Positions 29,424 to 36,966 of a stretch of DNA of 64,000 nt are shown here, one piece after another. The position numbers and the translations under genes were made by a program. The notes under the pieces are model-generated. The model was given only the letters and a program-made list of their open reading frames with translations. It was not told the DNA's origin and did not search any database. The stretch comes from Lachnospiraceae bacterium (GTDB lineage Bacteria; Bacillota; Clostridia; Lachnospirales; Lachnospiraceae), in the NCBI GenBank assembly GCA_029005135.1, contig JAQXFO010000027.1:21125-85124 (forward strand). Reading direction: 5' to 3'. Numbering within the stretch: the stretch's first letter is position 1; each line of letters opens with the position of its first letter.

Positions 29424-31028
29424 ATGGAACTGCATATTTGGCAAATTGTTCTTATTGCTCTTTACTACTGCCTCGGTGAGAGTGCCTGGCCCTTCGGCTC
29501 CATGGGTACCTGGGCTACCGTCAACAGACCGCTGGTTTCCGGTCTTGTCGTCGGTCTCATTCTCGGTGATCCGGTCACCGGTACGATCATCGGTGCCACG
29601 ATCAACATCATGTATCTCGGTATTATTTCCGCCGGCGGTTCTCTTCCGTCCGACTCCGGTATGGCCGGTGTTCTCGGTACGGCCTTCGCCCTGATCGGCG
29701 GCCTTGATGTCAATGCCGCTCTGGCGCTGGCTGTCCCGCTGGGCCTCTTCGGTTCCGTTCTGTGGATCCTGACCATGACAGCGCAGTGCTTCTGCATTCC
29801 GCTGGCCGACAAGTGGGTCGAGGAAAATAAGCCGAACCGTCTGATGCTGATCAACCTGTGGATCCCCTATGCCATCAAATGGGTCATTCGCTTCATCTTC
29901 GTGTATGTTGTTCTGTACTTCGGCTCTGATGCCGTCGTCAAAGTCTGTGAGATGCTGGAAGGCCCGGCGATGGATGCTCTGGGCGTCATGGGCGGCCTGC
30001 TTCCTGCCGTTGGTATCGGTCTCATGCTTCTGACCATCTTCAAGGGCAATGCCCGCTACTTCCTGCTGCTGGGCTTCCTGGCCACGAGCTTCCTGGGCCT
30101 CAATACGATCGCGGTTGCTCTGACCTTCGGTATCATCGCTATCCTGATCGTCGGCTTCACACCGGAAGATTTCGAAGCCTTCAAGAATGTGGAAGACACC
30201 AACGATACGGCTTACAAGCTGATCAGCAAGAAAGATCTGGTTCGTTCCTGGGTACGCTGGGAATACTACAACGAATCCTGCTACAACTATGAGAGAATGC
30301 AGGGCCTTGGCTTCTGTACTGCCATGGTTCCGGTTCTCAACAAGATCTATGCCGGTGATGCGGAAGGCATGAAGGGCGCTCTGAAGCGTCACATCATGTT
30401 CTTCAATACCGACCACAACTTCGGCGGTATGATCCTCGGTATCTGCACCTCGATGGAAGAGCAGAAGAAACTCGGCGCTGATATTCCGGATGAAGCCTTT
30501 GTTTCTCTGAAGTCCGGTCTGATGGGCCCGTGCGCCGGTATCGGTGATACGCTGTCTCAGGTCGTCCTTCTGCCGACTCTGGCTGTTATCTTCATCAACC
30601 TGGCTCAGAAGGGTGCTGTCTGGGCTCCGATCGCCTACACGGTCCTGTTCGTCGGCATCTTCTATTCTGTCGGTTACTGGATGCTGTTCGTCGGTTACAA
30701 GAACGGCGGTGAAGCCGTCCTGAAGCTGATGGAAGGCGGTCTGTTCGACAAGGTCATCAAAGTGGCCAATATTCTCGGCTGTGCCGTGGCCGGCGCTCTG
30801 ATCTGCAGCTATGTCTCCTTCAACTGGAATGTCATCATGATGAAGGAAGAGGTTGAAATGTTCAACCTTCAGACAGGCGTGTTCGATGCGATCCTGCCGA
30901 ATGCCATGCCGCTTGTCCTGACGATGGGCATCTACTATGCCGCCAAGAAGGGTGTCAAGAGCTCCTACATCACCTTCGGCGTGATGATCATCGGCTTCAT
31001 CCTGGGTATCCTGGGCCTTATCGCCTGA
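29424..31028 (+). CDS. PTS mannose-family fused EIIC-EIID
   Basis: EIIC N-terminal half (GTWATVNRPLVSGLVVGLILGDPVTGTIIGATINIMYLG) continuous in one ORF with EIID (RSWVRWEYYNESCYNYERMQGLGF ... FFNTDHNFGGMILG). Confidence 0.93.
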   Translation: MELHIWQIVLIALYYCLGESAWPFGSMGTWATVNRPLVSGLVVGLILGDPVTGTIIGATINIMYLGIISAGGSLPSDSGMAGVLGTAFALIGGLDVNAALALAVPLGLFGSVLWILTMTAQCFCIPLADKWVEENKPNRLMLINLWIPYAIKWVIRFIFVYVVLYFGSDAVVKVCEMLEGPAMDALGVMGGLLPAVGIGLMLLTIFKGNARYFLLLGFLATSFLGLNTIAVALTFGIIAILIVGFTPEDFEAFKNVEDTNDTAYKLISKKDLVRSWVRWEYYNESCYNYERMQGLGFCTAMVPVLNKIYAGDAEGMKGALKRHIMFFNTDHNFGGMILGICTSMEEQKKLGADIPDEAFVSLKSGLMGPCAGIGDTLSQVVLLPTLAVIFINLAQKGAVWAPIAYTVLFVGIFYSVGYWMLFVGYKNGGEAVLKLMEGGLFDKVIKVANILGCAVAGALICSYVSFNWNVIMMKEEVEMFNLQTGVFDAILPNAMPLVLTMGIYYAAKKGVKSSYITFGVMIIGFILGILGLIA

Positions 31029-31141
31029 CCGGGAGGCTGAATCCCAAATTTTCTGCGGCTTTGCACAGGGCACACCTCTGACGGGGCTGTGCCGCCCGGG
31101 GCGTATCCTTTGGGAATGCGTCCCGGGACAGAGGTCTGTCT

Positions 31142-31594
31142 ATGGAAAAAGAATTTCTGGATTTTCTGCCGCTTTCGGAAGTATCGGTTAAGGGTACCCG
31201 GAAACGGCGCATCGGTTACAAACCCTACACCGGCATTGCCCTGCTGGCGGCCTTTGCTGTCTTTGCCGTCTGCATTCCCAACACGATCTGCCGGATCATG
31301 GGTATTTTTGTTATGGCTGTGGCCGCCCTTGTGCAGTTTACCGTCAGGGACAGGCATGTGATGGATATCTATACGGAAGGCGTCCTGTTCTATGAGCACA
31401 GGGATGACAGCCGCGCCGCCTTTTTTCCGTATACGTCGATCGAGGGCTGGAGCGTCAGACGCAACAAGGGCAGCGGACAGACCGTCCTTCTGCTGCTGGA
31501 CGATCAGCGCTTTGTCATGACCGATACCTTTTCCCTGGTCAAGGCGGAAAATGTGCTGTTTTCCGTGATGCCGGGAAAAGAAATACGAGCTTGA
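31142..31594 (+). CDS. Hypothetical membrane protein with C-terminal PH/YcxB-like segment
   Basis: Two TM segments then soluble beta-rich tail; position immediately downstream of PTS. Confidence 0.55.
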   Translation: MEKEFLDFLPLSEVSVKGTRKRRIGYKPYTGIALLAAFAVFAVCIPNTICRIMGIFVMAVAALVQFTVRDRHVMDIYTEGVLFYEHRDDSRAAFFPYTSIEGWSVRRNKGSGQTVLLLLDDQRFVMTDTFSLVKAENVLFSVMPGKEIRA

Positions 31595-31636
31595 AAATAA
31601 TATCCGCTGAGGATAATGATAAACAGGAGGAAAGCT

Positions 31637-32020
31637 ATGAAACTTCATAATGTAGGTATGTTCGTCAACGATCTTGACGCTGCCGTCAATTTCTTCGTGG
31701 ATTATTTCGGTGCCGCGATCCATTATCAGGAAGAGGATGAATCCGGTTTCCGTGAAGTGATCCTGAAGTTTAACGACAGCGCTGACGGCGCCAAGCTGGA
31801 GATCATGACGAAACCGACCGTAGTTGATGACAAAAAGGATGCCAACAGAACCGGCTATGCCCATATCTGCATCCGTGTCGACAGCCGTGAAAAGCTAGAT
31901 GAGATCATCGATAAGATCCACAAGGCCGGCTATGAGGTCCAGTATGAACCGGCCACTAACGGCGGCAAGGAGATCCGGGCCATCACCTTTGAAGACAACG
32001 TGATTGAAGTCAACTGCTGA
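31637..32020 (+). CDS. VOC family (glyoxalase-like) protein
   Basis: MKLHNVGMFVNDLDAAVNFFVDYFGA ... GYAHICIRVDS. Confidence 0.9.
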   Translation: MKLHNVGMFVNDLDAAVNFFVDYFGAAIHYQEEDESGFREVILKFNDSADGAKLEIMTKPTVVDDKKDANRTGYAHICIRVDSREKLDEIIDKIHKAGYEVQYEPATNGGKEIRAITFEDNVIEVNC

Positions 32021-32062
32021 TCAGTACAGATGACATTCAAGATAGAAAAGAGGGAAAAAATT

Positions 32063-32851
32063 ATGAAACAGAACGAATTTTTCAAGAAGAAAATGGTTAT
32101 CGGCATGGTTCATCTGGATCCGCTGCCGGGCAACGCCTCCTATAAGGGTAATAAGGACGAGATTATCGCCAATGCCGTCCGCGATGCCCATACCCTGATC
32201 GACTGCGGCTGCGATGCCATCATGGTCGAGAATTTCAGCGACTGGCCCCAGTACAGTACGGAGGTTCCGCTGGAGGGTTATTCCGTTCAGCTGGTTGCTG
32301 CGGCCAAGATCAAGGAATTCTGCCCGGTTCCCTTCGGTATCAATATCGAAATGAATGCCTGGAAGCAGGAATGGATCATGGCTTACAGCCTGAATGCCGA
32401 CTTTATCCGTGTGGAGGCTTTCGTTGACAATCGTGCCGGCTCCTTCGGTTATATTGAAGGCTGCTCCACGGGCATGATGAATCTGATGGCTCAGCTGCCG
32501 TCTCCGGAGACGATGATTTTCGCTGACGTCCATACGCAGGAGACCTACGGCATGCCGGATGTCCCGATCAATGAGCTGGCCGGCAACGCCAGAAACCACG
32601 ATGCCTCCGCTGTCGTCGTGACGGAAAACGATCAGTGCCGCCGCATCACCGTTGAGGATGTCAAATCCATGCGTGAAGTTATGGGTGACTTCCCGATCAT
32701 CGTCGGCTCCGGCGTCAAACCTGAAAATGTCCTTGACTATATGGAATACGCCGACGCCGTTATCGTCGGCCGCGGCTTCAAGAAGGATCACAAGGTGGAT
32801 CCGGACCTTGTTAAGGAATTCATGGCGATCGTCCGCTCCAAATACAACTAA
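32063..32851 (+). CDS. BtpA/SgcQ family protein
   Basis: KKMVIGMVHLDPLPGNASYKG; DAIMVENFSDWP; VGSGVKPENVLDYMEYADAVIVGRGFKKD. Confidence 0.88.
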   Translation: MKQNEFFKKKMVIGMVHLDPLPGNASYKGNKDEIIANAVRDAHTLIDCGCDAIMVENFSDWPQYSTEVPLEGYSVQLVAAAKIKEFCPVPFGINIEMNAWKQEWIMAYSLNADFIRVEAFVDNRAGSFGYIEGCSTGMMNLMAQLPSPETMIFADVHTQETYGMPDVPINELAGNARNHDASAVVVTENDQCRRITVEDVKSMREVMGDFPIIVGSGVKPENVLDYMEYADAVIVGRGFKKDHKVDPDLVKEFMAIVRSKYN

Positions 32852-32875
32852 GGCACAGAAAAAGCATTCCGGATT

Positions 32876-32905
32876 CCGGCGTTCCGTGAGGGACGCCGGT
32901 TTTTC
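32876..32905 (+). terminator. Intrinsic terminator after btpA-like gene
   Basis: CCGGCGTTCCgtgaGGGACGCCGGtttttc. Confidence 0.85.
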
Positions 32906-33003
32906 TGTGACGCCGGCCGTATCACGGCGGCGGGAGTTATGCTATACTGATAACAGCAAAAAACGACGGCACCGTCCGGGACGGCAGCCGGGAAGGAGGG
33001 CTT

Positions 33004-33345
33004 ATGGTCAGAAAACCGGAACCTGTGATAAGAGAAAATATGCGGGGCGGCAGAGGCAGGGTCTACATCTACGATGTCATCTCGAAGGAAGAATTTCTGG
33101 GACACGGACGGATGTACGCGAAGATGGTCATCCCGCCGGGAGGGTCCATCGGTGTCCATGTCCACGACAATGAGACCGAGCCTTACTACATACTGGAGGG
33201 GACGGGCATTTTCATCGATGAAAACGGCGACCGTATTCCGGTCGGCCCCGGCGACAGCTGCACGATCCTGCCGGGGCAGTCTCACGGCATAGAAAATGCC
33301 GGCGATACTGATCTGGTTTTCATGGCGCTGATCTACAACGCCTGA
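33004..33345 (+). CDS. Cupin-domain protein
   Basis: IPPGGSIGVHVHDNETEPYYILEGTGIFIDENGDRIPVGPGDSCTILPGQSHGIENAG. Confidence 0.92.
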   Translation: MVRKPEPVIRENMRGGRGRVYIYDVISKEEFLGHGRMYAKMVIPPGGSIGVHVHDNETEPYYILEGTGIFIDENGDRIPVGPGDSCTILPGQSHGIENAGDTDLVFMALIYNA

Positions 33346-33412
33346 AAAGACAGCGGCGGTATGCCGGCAGGAAAAAAACTCTGATGATAATGCAGGAATC
33401 GGGAGCCGCCGA

Positions 33413-33640
33413 TCACTGCTGACGGGTCAGGATATCGACCGTCTTCAGATCGTCGGCCGTCACGCGGATGTTGCAGACAAGATCGGTGCCGTCGGGTTGG
33501 GTGACTTTCATCTCAATGACGGAGCCCTCTGTGATCCTGCCGCTGAGTGCCTGAAAAAAAGGCATGACCCGCGGATGCTGATTCATGAAGATATCCATGC
33601 GTTCTTTGAGTTTCATGAATTCCATCGGATTAACAGCCAT
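33413..33640 (-). CDS. Small hypothetical protein
   Basis: 75-aa ORF with RBS (aggaggtaatc upstream on minus strand), divergent to coaX. Confidence 0.65.
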   Translation of the reverse strand: MAVNPMEFMKLKERMDIFMNQHPRVMPFFQALSGRITEGSVIEMKVTQPDGTDLVCNIRVTADDLKTVDILTRQQ

Positions 33641-33728
33641 AGATTACCTCCTGAAAAAAGTTCTGAACTATAGAATAGCAGTGTTTCGGGAAGAGGTCAA
33701 TCCGGTGACAACGTTGTGAGGTGATGCG

Positions 33729-34523
33729 ATGCTGTTGGCTCTTGATATCGGCAATACCAGTATGACACTGGGGGTCTGGGATGAGGACTGCCTGCTGTTT
33801 AATGACCGCCTGGCGGCGGATCCGCGGCGAACTTCTCTCGATTACGCTGTTTCCCTGAGAGAGGTGCTGTCGCTGTACGGCTGTGGGACGGGCCCTTATG
33901 AAGGCGCGATCATTGCCTCCGTTGTGCCGGGACTCACGGAGGCGATGGCGGAGGCTGTGGATAAGGTGCTGGGACTTCGTCCTCTGGTGGTGGGCCCCGG
34001 TGTCAGAAACGGTCTGCGCATCGCCATCGACGATCCGAAACAGCTGGGCGCCGACATGGTCGTGGGGGCTGTAGGCGCCTGTGCCGCCCACGAAGGCCCG
34101 ATGGTCGTGATCAATATGAGGACCGCCACGACACTGTCTGTCATCGACGAAAAGGGCGTTTTCCTGGGGGCTGTGATCATGCCCGGCATGACAACCGCCT
34201 TCCGGGCTCTGTCCTCCTACACGGCGGCCCTGCCCCATATCACGCCGGAAAATCCGGGCCATGTGATTGGCACGAATACCGTTCATGCTATGCAGAGCGG
34301 CGCCGTTTTCGGCCTGGCGGCTCAGCTTGACGGCCTGGTGGACAGGATAGAGGCGGAACTGGGGAGACCTCTGAAGACGGTGGCGGCGACAGGATATCCC
34401 GCCGACCGCGTCATTCCCTGCTGCCGCCGGGACATTCTGATCGACAACGACCTGATGATGAAGGGTCTGCGCGAGATCTACCGGCTGAATCAAAAACGTC
34501 GTATGAAAAGACCTTCCGTGTAG
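33729..34523 (+). CDS. coaX: Type III pantothenate kinase
   Basis: MLLALDIGNTSMTLGVWDED; GADMVVGAVGA; MIVVNMRTATTLSVID-like segment. Confidence 0.93.
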   Translation: MLLALDIGNTSMTLGVWDEDCLLFNDRLAADPRRTSLDYAVSLREVLSLYGCGTGPYEGAIIASVVPGLTEAMAEAVDKVLGLRPLVVGPGVRNGLRIAIDDPKQLGADMVVGAVGACAAHEGPMVVINMRTATTLSVIDEKGVFLGAVIMPGMTTAFRALSSYTAALPHITPENPGHVIGTNTVHAMQSGAVFGLAAQLDGLVDRIEAELGRPLKTVAATGYPADRVIPCCRRDILIDNDLMMKGLREIYRLNQKRRMKRPSV

Positions 34524-34540
34524 GAAGGTCTTTCGTTTTT
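34507..34540 (+). terminator. Intrinsic terminator after coaX
   Basis: AAAGACCTTCCgtgtaGGAAGGTCTTTcgttttt. Confidence 0.8.
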
Positions 34541-34643
34541 CTCTGATTGTGCTGTTGATTGCGGGGGAAGACAGTGCCGGAATGTGTCGGTCCGGCTGCC
34601 GGTGATGATAGGATAGAACCATCAGAAAACGGAGGTTCACCGC

Positions 34644-35222
34644 ATGACAAGGATTATCGTTGCCGCCGGCACCGAGGCCGGTTTCCGCCGCCTTCTGGCG
34701 GCTCTGGGTCTGGATGAGCATGACAGCCGGGTGAGTCGTGTCCGCCGTGTAGGGGACGCCGCTCTCTATGCCGGCAGTGAGGAGGCTGTGGTGATCACCG
34801 CCGCCGGCAGAGAGACCGGAGGCGAGACATTGTCCCGGTATGATGAGGACAGCTTCTGCGACGGGCGGGATGCCGCCGTCGCTGTCAGAGAAATGATTCG
34901 CTACAACTACATGACTTCCGATACCGCCCGGGATTACGCGGCGAAGGTGCATCTGTCCCTGACTTATCTCTGCCGCGTTTTCCGGCGGGAGCACGGCCGG
35001 TCCATCGGTGCGGTGATTATGGCCACGCGGATGGAGAAGGCCGCCGATATTCTGATGACTTCGGGTCTGATGGTCAAGGAGACAGCCGCACTGGTCGGTT
35101 TTTCCAATTTTTCCTATTTCTGCAAGAAGTTTCGCGAGCATTACGGCATGACTCCGGCGGAATACCGGCGCCGGAGCCGTGTCGGGAAGATCAGCGGAGG
35201 TGATACGGATGACAGGAGATGA
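34644..35222 (+). CDS. AraC family transcriptional regulator
   Basis: C-terminal AraC HTH: HLSLTYLCRVFRREHGRSIGAVIMATRMEKAADILMTSGLMVKETAALVGFSNFSYFCKKFREHYGMTPAEYRR. Confidence 0.88.
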   Translation: MTRIIVAAGTEAGFRRLLAALGLDEHDSRVSRVRRVGDAALYAGSEEAVVITAAGRETGGETLSRYDEDSFCDGRDAAVAVREMIRYNYMTSDTARDYAAKVHLSLTYLCRVFRREHGRSIGAVIMATRMEKAADILMTSGLMVKETAALVGFSNFSYFCKKFREHYGMTPAEYRRRSRVGKISGGDTDDRR

Positions 35223-35802
35223 CAGAGAATACGTCTGGGCTGTTTGGATAAGGGACAAAGCCGTCGGTGAGGAGGTACAGCCTCTTCAGCTGGCAGCCGG
35301 CACCGAAGGGATGAATCTGGTGGGACAGGGGAGTTTTCCTGTGCTGTCGGGGCTGGATCCTACCGCTTCCTTCGAGATACGGGATGCCGGGAGAATCGAG
35401 AAGATCCTGTATCATATCCGGCGGGACGATGAGGAGGCGGATGCCGTCAGGCATGTCAGCGAAGCGGAACAGCTGATGACGAAGATACGCGCGGCAGTGG
35501 AGGATAATCTGGCGGCACACGACATCACCCTGAGAACCGCCCGGGCCGTGTCCTTTTCCGTGAGTCATTTTCAGGCTCTCTTCAAAGACATGACCGGCGA
35601 AGCCTTCATGAGCTACGTCCGCAAGTACCGGCTGTCGCGGGCCAGGCTTCTGATCCGGATGAGCAGCTCCACCCTTTCCGAGATCGGAGAGAAGGTGGGG
35701 TATCCGAATCCTTCCTACTTTTCCACCGTTTACAAACAGCATTTCGGACTGACGCCGCGGGAAGAGAGGGAGAACCTCTACCGGCTGACCTCGCGCGGAT
35801 AG
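35209..35802 (+). CDS. AraC family transcriptional regulator
   Basis: C-terminal AraC HTH: SVSHFQALFKDMTGEAFMSYVRKYRLSRARLLIRMSSSTLSEIGEKVGYPNPSYFSTVYKQHFGLTPRE. Confidence 0.88.
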   Translation: MTGDDREYVWAVWIRDKAVGEEVQPLQLAAGTEGMNLVGQGSFPVLSGLDPTASFEIRDAGRIEKILYHIRRDDEEADAVRHVSEAEQLMTKIRAAVEDNLAAHDITLRTARAVSFSVSHFQALFKDMTGEAFMSYVRKYRLSRARLLIRMSSSTLSEIGEKVGYPNPSYFSTVYKQHFGLTPREERENLYRLTSRG

Positions 35803-35943
35803 GGTTTCCGGAAGCGGCGGATTCTGCTATAATCGTATCGAATCGGGACGGCGCCCGGCATCGTCAGGACGCCGCTGCCGATATCGATTACGGTGATGAA
35901 GACCGCGGTCAGAAGACTGCAAACCGCACAGGAGGCCGTCTCA

Positions 35944-36966
35944 ATGAACCATGTTTTACAATTGTTAAGTGCTTCGGAGGATATCAGCCGTTACCGCACA
36001 GCGGTGATCATCGACGGCCCGCAGGCCGGCGCGAGGGCAATAGAAGCGCCGGGGATTGCCGAGGGCCCCGATGACCGGGATGCCGATTTTTTTAAAGCGC
36101 ATTGGGAAGAGGTCTTCCGGGATGAGTCCGACGGTATGAAGCACATCGACGGCTGCCGTGTTTTCGTAGAGACGGTCGGAGCGCCGGATGAGATGGTTAT
36201 CTGCGGCGGCGGTCATGTCTCGATTCCGGTGATCCGGATTGCGAAGATGACGGGCTTTCACGTGACGGTTCTGGAAGACAGGCCGCTCTTTGCCGGTCAT
36301 GCCCGGGATGCCGGGGCCGATGAGGTGCTTCTGGATGCCTTCGAAAAAAGTCTTGAGAAGGTCGCCGGCAGCGACAGAAGCTATTATGTCATTCTGACGC
36401 GCGGCCATCGTTTCGATATGATCTGCCTTCAGGATCTGCTGGCCAAGCGCCATGCCTATATCGGCATGATCGGCAGCCGCGCCCGCGTGGCCAGAGCCAA
36501 AACGATCCTGGAGGAGCAGGGCTTCTCACGCCGCCTGCTGGATACGCTGCATTCGCCCATCGGCCTCGGCATCGGGGCGGAGACGCCGGCGGAGATCGCC
36601 GTGGCGATTATGGCGGAGATCATAGCTGAAAGGAGCGCCCTTCGCAAGAGCAGCGGCTTTCCGGAGGATATCATCCAAGGCCTGGTCCGTGAGGGAAGCA
36701 AGATTCTGGTAACGATCATCGAAAGACATGGTTCGGCTCCGCGAAGTATCGGAACCAAGATGCTGGTGATGGATGACGGGACCTTTGCCGGGACGATCGG
36801 CGGCGGCTGCGCCGAAAATGAGATCATCGGCTATGCCCGTGCCATGCTCATGGATGAGCAGGCGTGCATCCGGATCGCCGAGGCCGATATGACGCCGGGC
36901 GCTGATGACGACGGCATGGTCTGCGGCGGCCGTATTCAGGTACTCATGGAGAAGATCACAACGTGA
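35944..36966 (+). CDS. XdhC/CoxI family protein with permuted domain order
   Basis: Rossmann XdhC_C region (MVICGGGHVSIPVIRIAKMTGFHVTVLEDRPLFA ... YIGMIGSRARVARAK) precedes CoxI-type region (ERHGSAPRSIGTKMLVMDDGTFAGTIGGGCAENEI ... DDGMVCGGRIQVL). Confidence 0.88.
   Translation: MNHVLQLLSASEDISRYRTAVIIDGPQAGARAIEAPGIAEGPDDRDADFFKAHWEEVFRDESDGMKHIDGCRVFVETVGAPDEMVICGGGHVSIPVIRIAKMTGFHVTVLEDRPLFAGHARDAGADEVLLDAFEKSLEKVAGSDRSYYVILTRGHRFDMICLQDLLAKRHAYIGMIGSRARVARAKTILEEQGFSRRLLDTLHSPIGLGIGAETPAEIAVAIMAEIIAERSALRKSSGFPEDIIQGLVREGSKILVTIIERHGSAPRSIGTKMLVMDDGTFAGTIGGGCAENEIIGYARAMLMDEQACIRIAEADMTPGADDDGMVCGGRIQVLMEKITT

Noticed and set aside
29403-31073. Long antisense ORF (556 aa, minus) opposite the EIICD gene
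   Set aside because: Composition (H/Q/D/R-rich, no domain signature) is typical of shadow ORFs in GC-biased coding DNA; the plus-strand gene is unambiguous.
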